A stretch of DNA of 64,000 bases from Clostridia bacterium (GCA_900764045.1 CAAFMN010000024.1:124001-188000); one strand, 5' to 3'. Counted from the stretch's first letter, positions 7,318-17,272 are shown. Numbers and translations are program-made. The notes: generated from the sequence alone by a model not told the origin.

Positions 7318-7737
7318 ATGAGCAGAAAGACAGCGCGTGAGCACGCGTTCCGGCTCCTGTTCTCCACGCAGTTTCAGAATGAGAGCGTGGATACGATGCT
7401 GGAGAGATATTTAGAGGCGAATCCCGGTGTAGAGCCGGAGGAGAAGGATCTGAACTTTATTCGTACGGAAGTCGCTGGAACCCTTCAGCATCAGCAGGAG
7501 ATCAACAAGGAGATCGAGGGGGCTTTGCAGGATTGGAAGCTGAGCCGTCTGTCCCATGTGGATCTGGCGATCCTGCAGATCACGGTCTACGAGATGCGCT
7601 ATGAAGAAGAGATTCCCGTGAGCGTAAGCATTAATGAAGCGGTAGAGCTTGCCAAAAAGTACAGCTCGGACGCGGCTCCGGCATTTATTAACGGAGTGCT
7701 GGGAACCATCGCCGGCCGCCCGGAAGATGAAAAATAA
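7318..7737 (+). CDS. nusB: Transcription antitermination protein NusB
   Basis: NusB binds boxA RNA with ribosomal protein S10 and supports processive rRNA transcription. The 139-residue product has the family start RKTAREHAFRLLFSTQF and the C-terminal signature PVSVSINEAVELAKKYSSD followed by FINGVLG. The length is normal. The 3' end overlaps the likely xseA start by 11 bases, so the two are probably coupled. Confidence 0.97.
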   Translation: MSRKTAREHAFRLLFSTQFQNESVDTMLERYLEANPGVEPEEKDLNFIRTEVAGTLQHQQEINKEIEGALQDWKLSRLSHVDLAILQITVYEMRYEEEIPVSVSINEAVELAKKYSSDAAPAFINGVLGTIAGRPEDEK

Positions 7738-8965
7738 TATGGAGCGTCCGGTATATCGGGTGTCTCAGGTGAATGCGTATGTGAAACGTATGCTCACGCA
7801 GGATATTATGCTGTCCAATTTGCGCATGACCGGGGAGATCAGCAATTATAAGCGGCATTCCTCCGGTCATTTGTATTTTGCGCTCAAGGATGCCGGCGCG
7901 GCGATCAGCGCCGTGATGTTTGCTTCCGACGCTGCCGCGCTGCGCTTTTTACCGAAAGAAGGGCAGAAGGTCATTGTTCAGGGGGCGGTATCGCTCTATG
8001 AAAAAACGGGACAATACCAGTTTTATGTGCGCAGGATGGAGCCGGATGGGATTGGCACGCTCTATCAGGCATTTGAGGCGTTGAAGCAAAAGCTGGAGGC
8101 GGAGGGACTCTTCGCACCGGAGAGAAAGCGTCCGATTCCGTCCTATCCGCGGACTGTAGCGATTGTTACATCACCGACAGGGGCCGCGGTGCAGGATATG
8201 ATTCAGATTGCAAGACGGAGGCATCCGGGCATCCGTCTTATTGTTGTACCTGTACTGGTTCAGGGAGAGCAGGCGGCGCCTTCGATCGTGAGAGGACTGA
8301 AGAGGGCAGAGCAAAGCGGAGCGGATACGGTGATTGTCGGAAGAGGCGGCGGTTCGATCGAGGACCTGTGGGCTTTTAACGAGGAGAGTGTAGCCAGAGC
8401 TATCGCGTCCTGCACAGTGCCTGTGATCTCTGCGGTCGGACATGAAACGGATTTTACGATTGCGGATTTTGCTGCGGATTTGCGCGCGCCAACCCCATCC
8501 GCGGCGGCAGAGCTTGCGGTATCCATGGCATCAGAGCTTTTAGAGGAAGTGCATGGACTGCGCCAGAGACAGGAAGCGGCTGTATTTCGGAAAATACAGC
8601 AGGAACGCCGTTTTCTGAGTCAGCTGATGGACCGTCCGCTGTACCGCAGTCCGCAGAGACTGTTGGAAGGAAGAAGACAGGAACTGGATATACTTTGGGA
8701 CAGAGTGCAGTACGGTATGGCGGGGCGTCTGAAGGAGTGGCGTGGCGAGCTGCAGCAATTGGAGCTCCGTCTTGCGTATCTGGATCCCAGACATCCTCTG
8801 GAACGGGGATATGTCTATATGACGAATATGGACGGGCAGATGGTCAGTAAGGTACGCGAGGTGCAGTGTGGAGATCAGCTGCGGGTTTTCCTGCAAGATG
8901 GCCGCATTATGACACAGGTACAGGAAGTACAGGAGGAAAACGATGGAGCAGAAGATGACATTTGA
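7727..8965 (+). CDS. xseA: Exodeoxyribonuclease VII large subunit
   Basis: This is the catalytic subunit of exonuclease VII, which degrades single-stranded DNA. It has an N-terminal OB fold (SNLRMTGEISNYKRHSSGHLY) and the catalytic-domain signatures VAIVTSPTGAAVQD, GRGGGSIEDLW and AVGHETDFTI. A coiled-coil region and a C-terminal segment follow (HPLERGYVYM). I chose ATG 7727 inside the nusB end; ATG 7739 (MERPVYRV) is an equally reasonable start, and neither has a strong ribosome site. The small subunit gene overlaps by 23 bases. Confidence 0.96.
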   Translation: MKNNMERPVYRVSQVNAYVKRMLTQDIMLSNLRMTGEISNYKRHSSGHLYFALKDAGAAISAVMFASDAAALRFLPKEGQKVIVQGAVSLYEKTGQYQFYVRRMEPDGIGTLYQAFEALKQKLEAEGLFAPERKRPIPSYPRTVAIVTSPTGAAVQDMIQIARRRHPGIRLIVVPVLVQGEQAAPSIVRGLKRAEQSGADTVIVGRGGGSIEDLWAFNEESVARAIASCTVPVISAVGHETDFTIADFAADLRAPTPSAAAELAVSMASELLEEVHGLRQRQEAAVFRKIQQERRFLSQLMDRPLYRSPQRLLEGRRQELDILWDRVQYGMAGRLKEWRGELQQLELRLAYLDPRHPLERGYVYMTNMDGQMVSKVREVQCGDQLRVFLQDGRIMTQVQEVQEENDGAEDDI

Positions 8966-9149
8966 AGAGGCGCTGGAGCGCCTGCGTCAGATCACGGAAA
9001 AGATGGAGGATCCGGGTATGCCTCTGGCGGAGCTTTCCTCCTTATATAAAGAAGGAAGGAAACTGTACCGATATTGTCAGGAGGCCTTGGATCTGACGGA
9101 AAAGGAGCTGATCATCCTGACAGGAGGAGAAGCCGATGGAATTCAATGA
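8943..9149 (+). CDS. xseB: Exodeoxyribonuclease VII small subunit
   Basis: A 68-residue helical subunit that multimerises on the XseA coiled coil. The family core TFEEALERLRQITEKMEDP and LYKEGRKLYRYCQEAL are clear. AGGAGG precedes ATG inside the xseA end. Its own end overlaps ispA by 14 bases, consistent with one coupled transcript. Confidence 0.95.
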   Translation: MEQKMTFEEALERLRQITEKMEDPGMPLAELSSLYKEGRKLYRYCQEALDLTEKELIILTGGEADGIQ

Positions 9150-10032
9150 TTTTTTAGCACGGGAGCAGCCGCGTCTGGAGAAGGCGCTCCGGCAGGCGGT
9201 TTCTCATCGGGGACATTATGAAGCCAGAGTATGGGAGGCCATGGAGTATAGCCTCATGGCAGGAGGCAAAAGAATTCGTCCGCTGATGCTGGAGCTGGCG
9301 GCATGGGCTGCCTCAGGACGGCCGGAGGCCATGGAAGAGGTGCGTCCATTTGCGGTAGCGTTGGAGATGATTCATACCTATTCGCTGATTCATGATGATC
9401 TGCCGGCTATGGACAATGACGATTACCGTCGTGGAAGGCTGACCAATCATAAGGTGTATGGAGAGGGCATGGCTGTTCTGGCAGGGGACGGACTCTTGAA
9501 TCTGGCGTATGAAACGATGTTGGATGCGGTGATTCGTGATCCGCGCCCAGGGAGAATTCAGGCGGCGGCAACAATCGCTCACGCGGCAGGCCCGCTGGGA
9601 ATGGTGGCAGGTCAGACTGCGGATATCCTTGCGGAAGAAGGCAGAGTGACAGAAGAACACTTGGAATATATAGAGAAGAATAAGACGGGACAGCTGATTA
9701 CGGCAGCCCTCGCCGCCGGTGTACAGGCAGTGGGCGGAAAGCCTGAGCAGGTGCAGGCAGTCTGTGAGGCTGGTATGGCGTTTGGCAGGGCGTTTCAGAT
9801 CCAGGACGATCTGTTGGATATAGAAGGCGATCCCGCGATTCTGGGCAAGGCTACGGGACACGACGCAGAGAATGAGAAGGTGACATTTGTCACACTCTAT
9901 GGGACGGAGGAAGCCAGAAGGCGTGTCAAGGAGCTTTCCGCAAAGGCGGAAGAGGCGCTGAGTGGCTTTGAGAACCCGGCTGGAGAGCTGTTAAGATATT
10001 GGATACGGGAGCTAATATACAGAAAAAAGTAA
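9136..10032 (+). CDS. ispA: Polyprenyl (farnesyl) diphosphate synthase
   Basis: This enzyme condenses isopentenyl diphosphate with allylic diphosphates to farnesyl diphosphate, the precursor of undecaprenyl carriers and other isoprenoids. Both aspartate-rich motifs are present: IHDDLPAMDND with RRG, and FQIQDDLLDIEGD. GGKRIRPLM binds the diphosphate. At 298 residues it is a standard short-chain synthase. It lies just upstream of dxs, which supplies the same pathway. Confidence 0.95.
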   Translation: MEFNDFLAREQPRLEKALRQAVSHRGHYEARVWEAMEYSLMAGGKRIRPLMLELAAWAASGRPEAMEEVRPFAVALEMIHTYSLIHDDLPAMDNDDYRRGRLTNHKVYGEGMAVLAGDGLLNLAYETMLDAVIRDPRPGRIQAAATIAHAAGPLGMVAGQTADILAEEGRVTEEHLEYIEKNKTGQLITAALAAGVQAVGGKPEQVQAVCEAGMAFGRAFQIQDDLLDIEGDPAILGKATGHDAENEKVTFVTLYGTEEARRRVKELSAKAEEALSGFENPAGELLRYWIRELIYRKK

Positions 10033-10044
10033 GGTGAGAGAATA

Positions 10045-11904
10045 GTGGGTTCCATATTGGATACGATACAAAGCCCGGAAGATGTGCGCAGGCTGACACA
10101 GGAGCAGACGGTGCAGCTTGCGGATGAGATACGGCAGTTCCTGATTTTGAATGTGTCCAGAACGGGAGGGCACTTAAGCGCCAATTTGGGTGTGGTAGAG
10201 CTTACGCTGGCATTGCACCGGCAGTTCCATTCTCCGGAGGATAAGATCATCTTTGATGTGGGGCATCAGGCCTATACGCATAAGATCATTACCGGACGCA
10301 GGGATCAGTTTTCCAGGCTGCGTCAAAAAGAGGGACTGAGCGGATTTCCCAAGACAGAAGAGAGCCCGCATGATATTTTCAATACAGGGCACGCGTCTAC
10401 TTCGATTTCGGCCGCTTTGGGAATCGCGAAGGCCAGGGACATGAAGGGTGAGGATTACCATGTGGTCGCGGTGATCGGAGATGGAGCGATGACTGGCGGC
10501 ATGACGTATGAGGCCATGAATCAGGCGGGACAGGATAAAACGCCTATGATTGTGGTTCTGAATGATAATCAGATGTCAATCGGACCCAATGTGGGCGCCC
10601 TCGCGAGACGTATGGGCGTATTGCGCACCAAGAAGAGTTATCTGGATATGAAGCAGCATATGCACATGATTCTGGATAAAACAGAAAGCGGCGGCGCGCT
10701 GAGCAGTTTTCTGAGAACAACCAAACGTAGAATCAAATATTTTTTGTTGTCAGGAGTCTACTATGAAGAGCTGGGCTTTACGTACCTGGGGCCAGTCGAT
10801 GGGCATGACATTGTCGCGTTGGAAAAGGTGTTGGCGCAGGCAAAGCGCCTGCGTGAGCCGGTATTGGTGCATGTCCGGACTGTAAAGGGAAAGGGCTATA
10901 GGCCGGCAGAACGGGATGCCGCGGCATTCCACGGTGTCGGACGATTCGATCCGGAGACAGGAGCCTCGGCTCCGACGGAAGGGGAGAGTTGGGCGCATGC
11001 GGTCGGAAGCCAGCTGGAGAGTTTTGCAAGGGATAATGACAGGATGGCAGTCATTACTGCGGCCATGCCTCTGGGAACCGGCGTACAGCGTTACAGCGGT
11101 CTGTATCCCAAACAGTTCTATGATGTGGGAATCGCGGAGGAACATGCGGTTACCTTTGCGGCAGGACTGGCCAAGGGCGGAATCAAACCGTATGTGGTGA
11201 TCTATTCCACATTTTTGCAGCGGGCCTATGATCAGGTGCTGCATGATGTGTGTCTTCAGAATCTGCCGGTAACATTTCTGGTAGATCACGCGGGAATTGT
11301 CGGAGAGGACGGAGAGACACATCAGGGGATTTATGACATCGCGTATCTGGGACATATCCCCAATATGGTCCTGATGGCGCCCTCGGATCGGGAGGAGCTG
11401 TGCCGGATGATGCGTTATGCGGCAGAGTATCCTGGACCGGTATCGATTCGCTATCCGAAAGGAACGCTGCCGGCTGAGCTGGGGAGCCGCCGGCCGGAGA
11501 TTACATTGGGACAGGGGTATCTCACAAGAGAACAGGAAGACGCCGATACTTTGATCCTGGCATTGGGAATCTGCCGGCAAAAGGCGGAAGAGGCGGCAGA
11601 TCGTCTGGCGGAGCAGGGGATACGTGTGGCGGTAGCCGATGCCCGTTTTGTACATCTGTCAGACGCATGGCTTGCGCAGCTCATGGGCCGGTATCGGCGG
11701 ATTTTGACCGTAGAAGATCATGTCGGAACGGATGGATTCGGAGCAGGGATCCGTCTTCAGGCGAAGGAACCGGACAGGGTGCGGGTGCTTGCACTGCCGG
11801 ACCGCTTTATTGAACAAGGGAATCGTGAAGTACTGTTGGAACGCTACAAGATCAGCGTACGCGGAATTATGGAAATGGTGGAGAAGTGGAATGCAGAAGC
11901 ATAA
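10045..11904 (+). CDS. dxs: 1-deoxy-D-xylulose-5-phosphate synthase
   Basis: A thiamine-diphosphate enzyme that joins pyruvate and glyceraldehyde-3-phosphate in the first step of the non-mevalonate isoprenoid pathway. The thiamine site GDGAMTGGMTYEAMNQAG, GHQAYTHKI, the central transketolase signature DVGIAEEHAVTFAAG and LVDHAGIVGEDG are all present in 619 residues. The start is GTG 10045 behind AAGGTGAG. The 3' end overlaps tlyA by 14 bases. Confidence 0.97.
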   Translation: MGSILDTIQSPEDVRRLTQEQTVQLADEIRQFLILNVSRTGGHLSANLGVVELTLALHRQFHSPEDKIIFDVGHQAYTHKIITGRRDQFSRLRQKEGLSGFPKTEESPHDIFNTGHASTSISAALGIAKARDMKGEDYHVVAVIGDGAMTGGMTYEAMNQAGQDKTPMIVVLNDNQMSIGPNVGALARRMGVLRTKKSYLDMKQHMHMILDKTESGGALSSFLRTTKRRIKYFLLSGVYYEELGFTYLGPVDGHDIVALEKVLAQAKRLREPVLVHVRTVKGKGYRPAERDAAAFHGVGRFDPETGASAPTEGESWAHAVGSQLESFARDNDRMAVITAAMPLGTGVQRYSGLYPKQFYDVGIAEEHAVTFAAGLAKGGIKPYVVIYSTFLQRAYDQVLHDVCLQNLPVTFLVDHAGIVGEDGETHQGIYDIAYLGHIPNMVLMAPSDREELCRMMRYAAEYPGPVSIRYPKGTLPAELGSRRPEITLGQGYLTREQEDADTLILALGICRQKAEEAADRLAEQGIRVAVADARFVHLSDAWLAQLMGRYRRILTVEDHVGTDGFGAGIRLQAKEPDRVRVLALPDRFIEQGNREVLLERYKISVRGIMEMVEKWNAEA

Positions 11905-12697
11905 AGAACGGCTGGATGTGAGGATGACGGCGGAGGGACTCGTACCCTCAAGAGAAAAGGCAAGAGCGATGATCATGTCCGGCAATGTGTTTGTTGACGG
12001 ACAGCGGGAGGATAAGGCAGGAACGATGATTCCGGATACAGCAGCCATCACGGTCAAGGGACAGGCAATGCCTTATGTGAGCCGTGGAGGCCTCAAACTG
12101 GAAAAGGCCATGCAGGCCTTCGGACTGGAGCTTGCCGGTTGCATCTGCATGGATGCCGGAGCCTCTACCGGGGGATTTACGGACTGCATGCTGCAAAACG
12201 GCGCGGCCAAGGTCTATGCCGTCGATGTCGGCTATGGACAGCTGGCATGGAAGCTGCGGACGGATGAACGTGTAGTGGTATTGGAGAAGACCAATGTACG
12301 GTACCTGAATGAAGAGTTGGTGCCGGAACTGTGCGATTTTGCTTCCGCGGATCTCTCATTTATTTCTCTGACCAAGGTGCTGGAGTCCATAGCCTCCAGA
12401 ATTCGGGAAGAAGGCAGAATGGTCTGCCTGGTGAAACCGCAGTTTGAGGCAGGACGGGAAAAGGTCGGGAAAAAGGGTGTGGTCCGAGAGCCGGAAACCC
12501 ATGAGGAAGTACTGAGGATGGTGACGGACTGGGTACAGCAGCATGGTTTTCATATTTTAGGATTAACATATTCTCCGGTGCGCGGTCCGGAAGGCAATAT
12601 TGAATATCTTCTTTATCTGGAGAAGAAAGAGATGCCAGCGCAAGAGTGGGCGGACGAGATCAAAAAGGTGGTGAAGGAATCCCATGAAACCCTCTAA
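11891..12697 (+). CDS. tlyA: TlyA family rRNA 2'-O-methyltransferase
   Basis: It has an N-terminal S4 RNA-binding domain (KERLDVRM ... AMIMSGNVFVDGQ) followed by an FtsJ-type SAM-dependent methyltransferase with the SAM motif MDAGASTGGFTDCML. Family members methylate ribose in 16S and 23S rRNA. The 268-residue length is typical. ATG 11891 is chosen because it starts right at the S4 domain; the frame is open further upstream only inside dxs. It overlaps nadK by 14 bases. Confidence 0.93.
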   Translation: MQKHKERLDVRMTAEGLVPSREKARAMIMSGNVFVDGQREDKAGTMIPDTAAITVKGQAMPYVSRGGLKLEKAMQAFGLELAGCICMDAGASTGGFTDCMLQNGAAKVYAVDVGYGQLAWKLRTDERVVVLEKTNVRYLNEELVPELCDFASADLSFISLTKVLESIASRIREEGRMVCLVKPQFEAGREKVGKKGVVREPETHEEVLRMVTDWVQQHGFHILGLTYSPVRGPEGNIEYLLYLEKKEMPAQEWADEIKKVVKESHETL

Positions 12698-13568
12698 ATT
12701 CGTGATTTTGGCGAACCCTTCCAAGGATCCTGAGGGAAAAGAGATAAGGAGAATCAGTGAGTATTTGCGGTCTCGTGGGGCGCAGGTTTGGGTGCTTGCC
12801 GAAGAGAACGGACAGATACCTCGGGGAATCGGAGACTGCCCGGTACTGCAGGAAGAGCGAAAGATCGGAGAGATGGATATGGCGCTCATCCTTGGAGGAG
12901 ATGGGACGATGCTCTCCAGCGCAAGAAGGCTTCATTACTATCATGTACCGATGCTTGGGATCAACCTGGGGCATCTGGGTTTTTTGACGAGCTGTGAAAA
13001 AGAAGATTCCCAGCAGGTGCTGAAACAGGTGCTTGCCGGAGATTTTCAGGAAGAAGAACGGGTTATGCTGCGGGGCAGAATCGTTCATGCCGGAGATCAG
13101 ACCGAACAGCATTTTACAGGCCTAAATGACGCGGCGATTACCCGAGCGGCTTTTTCAAGGATGCTTACGATCGGTGTGGAGGTCGAGGGCAGGTTTATGG
13201 ATTATATTCAAGCGGATGGCATGATCGTGGCGACTCCGACGGGATCGACCGGTTATAATCTCTCTGCCGGAGGGCCGATTGTCGTGCCCTATGCCAGGGC
13301 GATTCTCATTACACCCATCTGCCCCCGTTCGTTGAGCATGCGTTCTATCGTGATTTCAGAAAAAGAAGAAGTATGCTTCTATGTGCTGCCGGAAGAAGGT
13401 GTAGAGAAAATGCCGGAGCTGATGCTGACTTTGGACGGACAACAGGGGTATTCCATCGCGCCGGGGGACAGAGTCTATATCAGTGTGGATTCGGTCGGAA
13501 TCCGTTTGGTTCGGACAGCGGAAAATACTTTTTTTGATACATTGAGAAAAAAGCTTTTTAAAGAATAG
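12684..13568 (+). CDS. nadK: NAD kinase
   Basis: It phosphorylates NAD to NADP. The catalytic GGDGT motif (ILGGDGTMLSSAR), the NxGxLGF segment (INLGHLGFL), a family-type NDAAI and GSTGYNLSAGGPIV are all visible in 294 residues. It sits between tlyA and argR, a conserved clostridial order. Both junctions are tight, so it is co-transcribed. Confidence 0.96.
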   Translation: MKPSKFVILANPSKDPEGKEIRRISEYLRSRGAQVWVLAEENGQIPRGIGDCPVLQEERKIGEMDMALILGGDGTMLSSARRLHYYHVPMLGINLGHLGFLTSCEKEDSQQVLKQVLAGDFQEEERVMLRGRIVHAGDQTEQHFTGLNDAAITRAAFSRMLTIGVEVEGRFMDYIQADGMIVATPTGSTGYNLSAGGPIVVPYARAILITPICPRSLSMRSIVISEKEEVCFYVLPEEGVEKMPELMLTLDGQQGYSIAPGDRVYISVDSVGIRLVRTAENTFFDTLRKKLFKE

Positions 13569-13581
13569 GAGGAGCAAAGGA

Positions 13582-14043
13582 ATGAAAGCAGACCGTCAGG
13601 CAAGGATTTTGGCGCTGATTACAGAGCATCCCATCGAGACACAGGAAGAGCTGGCAGACCGTCTTGTGGCAGAAGGATTCAAGGTGACGCAGGCCACAGT
13701 ATCCAGAGATATCCGCGAATTGAGACTGACCAAAGTGATCGGCGCGAACGGTAGACAGTGCTATGCTTTTCTGTCGCCCAAGGATCCGGCGTATTTTCAG
13801 AGGTTTGTCCGAGTATTGCAGGATGGTTTTGCTTCCGCGGAGACCGCGGGAAATATTCTGGTTATCAAGACGGTGATCGGAATGGCAATGGCGGTAGCGA
13901 CGGCACTGGACAATCTGGAGCTCTCAGAGATCGTAGGTTGTATCGCCGGAGACGACACAATCTTCGCGGCGGCGCGTACGCCGGAAGATTCGGTACGGCT
14001 GCAGGAGAAGATCCGGCGGATTGTTGAAAATGGCCTGGAGTAA
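13582..14043 (+). CDS. argR: Arginine repressor ArgR/AhrC
   Basis: A hexameric arginine-responsive regulator of arginine biosynthesis and catabolism. The N-terminal winged helix (ETQEELADRLVAEGF and ATVSRDIRELRLTKV) binds ARG boxes. The C-terminal domain carries the arginine-binding GCIAGDDTIFAAART motif. The length of 153 residues is standard. AGGAGG is well placed before ATG. Linkage to recN is conserved in Firmicutes. Confidence 0.96.
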   Translation: MKADRQARILALITEHPIETQEELADRLVAEGFKVTQATVSRDIRELRLTKVIGANGRQCYAFLSPKDPAYFQRFVRVLQDGFASAETAGNILVIKTVIGMAMAVATALDNLELSEIVGCIAGDDTIFAAARTPEDSVRLQEKIRRIVENGLE

Positions 14044-14058
14044 GGCAGGAGGAAGAAT

Positions 14059-15759
14059 ATGCTGACGCATCTGCGGGTAAAAAATATCGCGCTGATCGAT
14101 GATATCGCGTTGGATCTGGACGAAGGGCTGAATATTTTAACCGGTGAAACCGGCGCCGGTAAGAGTATTATTATGGGCGCCGTCAATCTGGCGCTGGGAG
14201 CCAGGGTTTCTAAGGAGTTATTGGGCGATAGGGAAAAACCGGCTCAGGTGGATCTGGTATTTGATGTGACAGGCACAAGCGCGGAAAAACATCTGATAGA
14301 GATGGGACTCTTAAAGCCGGAGAACGGGGGAGAAATCCTTTTGTCCAGGCGGATTGCGCCGAACGGACGTGCCATCAATCGGTTGAATGAAGAGATTGTG
14401 ACAGCCGTTGCGCTCCAGAAGGCAGCAACGCTTTTGATCGATGTTCACGGACAGCATGAACACCAATCACTGCTGGATGCCAGCCGTCATATTGACCTGC
14501 TGGACCGCTTTGATGAGCGGACGGGTGCGTTGAAGGGACAGTTGCGCGGCCTGCTGGAGCAGTACCATGCCAAGGATGCGGAGTATCAGGAGTGGAGCCG
14601 GCAGGCGGGCGATAAGGAGAGGATCCTCGCTCTGATGCAATACGAAGCGCAGGAGATCGATGAGGCGCGGATTCAGGAAGGGGAAGAGGAGGAGCTGATC
14701 GCGTCGGTTCGTCTGGCGCAATCAGCGGTCCATATTCAGGAGGCGTGTCTGGCGGCGTATGGAGCGCTCAGAGGCGAGGGAGATTATGGCGAAGGCGGTG
14801 TGGATGCTTTGAACCGGGCCCTGTCGGAGCTGCAGGATATCGAAGGGCTGGATGAGGAGAGGCTCTCGCCGATTCTTTCATCGCTGGCGGATGCCGCCGC
14901 GATTGCGGAGGACGCGGCCTCGGAGATTAAGCGGTACGGAGAGGACGCGCAAACGGATCCGGAGGCGCTGGAGGAGATGCGGGAGCGTCTGGAGCTGATC
15001 AGACGGCTTAAAGGAAAGTACGGCGGAAGCGTTGAAAAGATCCGTCAGTATCGGGAAGAATTGGAAGGATCCATTCGCAAGATTGAGAATCTCAATGAGA
15101 CCTTGGACGGGTTAAAGAAGGATATAGAGCGGCTGCAAGGACAGCTGGACAAGACGGCCGGTCAACTGAGTGTACTTCGGAAGAAAGCGGCTCAAACGAT
15201 TGCCGGAGAGATTACGGCGTTATTGAAGACACTGCAGTTCCAGGATCCGGAGTTTTCAGTAGAGATCACAGCTAGAGATACAGTCGGAGCAAAGGGAAAG
15301 GATCAGGTGCAGTTTATGATCCGTACCAATGTAGGCGAAGCCCTGCGTCCGCTGAATAAAATCGCGTCCGGCGGTGAGATTTCGCGTATTATGCTGGCGA
15401 TCAAGACAGTACTTGCGCAGCGGGATGAGATTCCGACATTGATCTTTGATGAGATTGATACCGGAATCAGCGGAAGAACGGCGCAGAGTGTCGCGGAAAA
15501 GCTGGCGCTGATCTCCCGTTTCCATCAGATTATCTGTATCACGCACTTGCCGCAGATTGCGGCTATGGCAGATCATCATCTGCGTATTGAAAAGAATGTA
15601 TATGAAGGGCATGCCCATACAGAGGTCGCGCAATTGGATCCGGAAGAATCTGCAGAGGAGCTGGCTCGAATGTTAGGGGGCGCGCAGATGACAGAAACAG
15701 CCAGACAAAACGCGCATGAAATGAAAAAATTGGCGGCAGAATGGAAAAAGCATAATTAA
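14059..15759 (+). CDS. recN: DNA repair protein RecN
   Basis: An SMC-like ATPase that gathers broken DNA ends for RecA-dependent repair. It shows Walker A (TGETGAGKSIIMGAV), a coiled-coil middle (about residues 150-360), the ABC signature region KIASGGEISRIMLAIK, Walker B LIFDEIDTGISG, and the end segment ICITHLPQIAAMADHH. The 566-residue length is normal. It lies 15 bases after argR and 54 bases before spoIVB. Confidence 0.97.
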   Translation: MLTHLRVKNIALIDDIALDLDEGLNILTGETGAGKSIIMGAVNLALGARVSKELLGDREKPAQVDLVFDVTGTSAEKHLIEMGLLKPENGGEILLSRRIAPNGRAINRLNEEIVTAVALQKAATLLIDVHGQHEHQSLLDASRHIDLLDRFDERTGALKGQLRGLLEQYHAKDAEYQEWSRQAGDKERILALMQYEAQEIDEARIQEGEEEELIASVRLAQSAVHIQEACLAAYGALRGEGDYGEGGVDALNRALSELQDIEGLDEERLSPILSSLADAAAIAEDAASEIKRYGEDAQTDPEALEEMRERLELIRRLKGKYGGSVEKIRQYREELEGSIRKIENLNETLDGLKKDIERLQGQLDKTAGQLSVLRKKAAQTIAGEITALLKTLQFQDPEFSVEITARDTVGAKGKDQVQFMIRTNVGEALRPLNKIASGGEISRIMLAIKTVLAQRDEIPTLIFDEIDTGISGRTAQSVAEKLALISRFHQIICITHLPQIAAMADHHLRIEKNVYEGHAHTEVAQLDPEESAEELARMLGGAQMTETARQNAHEMKKLAAEWKKHN

Positions 15760-15813
15760 GGCGGCAATGTGAGACAATAGACAAAGGAATCCACTTATAA
15801 AGGAGTGAGAGCT

Positions 15814-17103
15814 TTGTCAAATCATAAGCAGCGCGGCCTGAACTCTCCGGGAGAACCGGAGAAGAAAGCAAGATGGTGGAAGTATATGCAAATCGCGATT
15901 CCGATCCTCTTGCTTTTTTTATACGCGTTTCTATATTGGAGCATTCCGGATGAGATCCGTCTTCTGTCCGGTCAGAATACATCTCTGTCGTACGCATGGT
16001 ATTGCAGTCTTGATATTGAAGAAACACAGGCCATTCAGGTGGCATCCTCCGATGTTTCGCCTAATCCTCAGATCTATTTGACCGGCAGGTCGGAGGAACG
16101 TGCAGGGACAGAAGCGGTCGTATCGCTGTTTGGCGTCCTTCCCTTAAAAAAGGTGAGGGTGGAGATCTGGCCGCAGATGGATCTGATCCCTATGGGAACG
16201 GCGGTCGGGATCGATATCCGAACCGATGGCATCTTGGTTCTGGGGCTGGGAGAGGTGACGAAAGCAGATGGTACGCGTAAGAGTCCGGCTAAAGGAGTGC
16301 TGTATTCCGGAGACCGAATCTATAAGATCAATGGAGAAAGGATCCAGGGAAAACAGGAGATGATAGAAAGGATAGTGGCCTGCCAGGGCCGCAGTCTCCT
16401 CCTGGACATTCAGCGCGGGGAAAATTATATGCAGGTGACGGTACAGCCGGTACTCGGCGCGGACGGAAGCTATAAAATCGGTCTGTGGATCCGTGACAGG
16501 GCGCAGGGGATCGGGACATTGACCTATGTGGATCCGCAGACGGGGCAATTCGGCGCGGTAGGTCACGGAATGATGGATGTAGATCTGAAAGAGCTCCTGC
16601 CCGTTGGAGGAGGGACAATCTGTCGGGCGGTGATTAGCCGTGTGAAAAAAGGCGATGTCGGAGAACCAGGTGAGATTGTAGCAAGCTTGAGCCGAAATAC
16701 ACTCGGAAACGTAGAGAAGAATACAGAATGCGGTCTTTTTGGCACTTATACCGGGGAATGCAATACGGCATCCATACCGGTGGCATTTCGGGATCAGGTA
16801 TCGGATGGGGACGTGAAGATTTTGTGTACACTGGAGGGAATGGAACCGAAATGGTATGACGCGAGAATTCAACGGGTTTCGATGATAGCTTCTCAGAATA
16901 TAGGATTTACGGTAGAGATCACGGATCCGGTATTGGTGGAGAAGACCGGCGGGATCATTCAGGGGATGAGTGGGAGTCCAATCATGCAGAACGGCTGTCT
17001 GATCGGGGCTGTAACTCATGTGTTGGTGCAGGATCCGGGAAAAGGATACGGAATCTATATTGAGGATATGCTCAGTCAGCATCTGGAAAATAAGGCGGCG
17101 TGA
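15814..17103 (+). CDS. spoIVB: SpoIVB serine peptidase (family S55)
   Basis: SpoIVB is secreted from the forespore into the intermembrane space and triggers pro-sigma-K processing by cutting SpoIVFA. The 429-residue product has an N-terminal membrane anchor (IAIPILLLFLYAFLYW), a PDZ domain (about residues 110-210) and the peptidase core with GHGMMDVD (His) and GMSGSPIMQNG (nucleophile Ser). I chose TTG 15814 because AAGGAG lies eight bases upstream; a GTG at 15805 overlaps that site. It sits between recN and spo0A as in other spore formers. A strong terminator follows. Confidence 0.95.
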   Translation: MSNHKQRGLNSPGEPEKKARWWKYMQIAIPILLLFLYAFLYWSIPDEIRLLSGQNTSLSYAWYCSLDIEETQAIQVASSDVSPNPQIYLTGRSEERAGTEAVVSLFGVLPLKKVRVEIWPQMDLIPMGTAVGIDIRTDGILVLGLGEVTKADGTRKSPAKGVLYSGDRIYKINGERIQGKQEMIERIVACQGRSLLLDIQRGENYMQVTVQPVLGADGSYKIGLWIRDRAQGIGTLTYVDPQTGQFGAVGHGMMDVDLKELLPVGGGTICRAVISRVKKGDVGEPGEIVASLSRNTLGNVEKNTECGLFGTYTGECNTASIPVAFRDQVSDGDVKILCTLEGMEPKWYDARIQRVSMIASQNIGFTVEITDPVLVEKTGGIIQGMSGSPIMQNGCLIGAVTHVLVQDPGKGYGIYIEDMLSQHLENKAA

Positions 17104-17104
17104 A

Positions 17105-17143
17105 AAAAAGGCTGTAGAATCGATAGATTTTGCAGCCTTTTTT
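17105..17143 (+). terminator. Intrinsic terminator after spoIVB
   Basis: An A-rich run and AGGCTG ... CAGCCT form a stem with a weaker upper part (GAATC ... GATTTT), followed by six T residues. It separates spoIVB from spo0A. The region 17144-17272 after it is A+T rich; TTCGACG at 17154-17160 is one base off a Spo0A box. Confidence 0.85.
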
Positions 17144-17272
17144 GCTGCGGAGATTCGACGGCAGAAACAGAACATCTTTTTAAAACAAAAAGCAGAATGC
17201 ATAAAAGCTAATATTTTACAAATATGTTAAATTATGTAAAACAACGAAATGAAAATAAATGAATCTAACTTC

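Noticed and set aside
15748..15800. Sigma-F/G promoter for spoIVB
   Set aside because: GCATA follows the recN end, but the expected -10 position matches the consensus poorly, so it was not listed.
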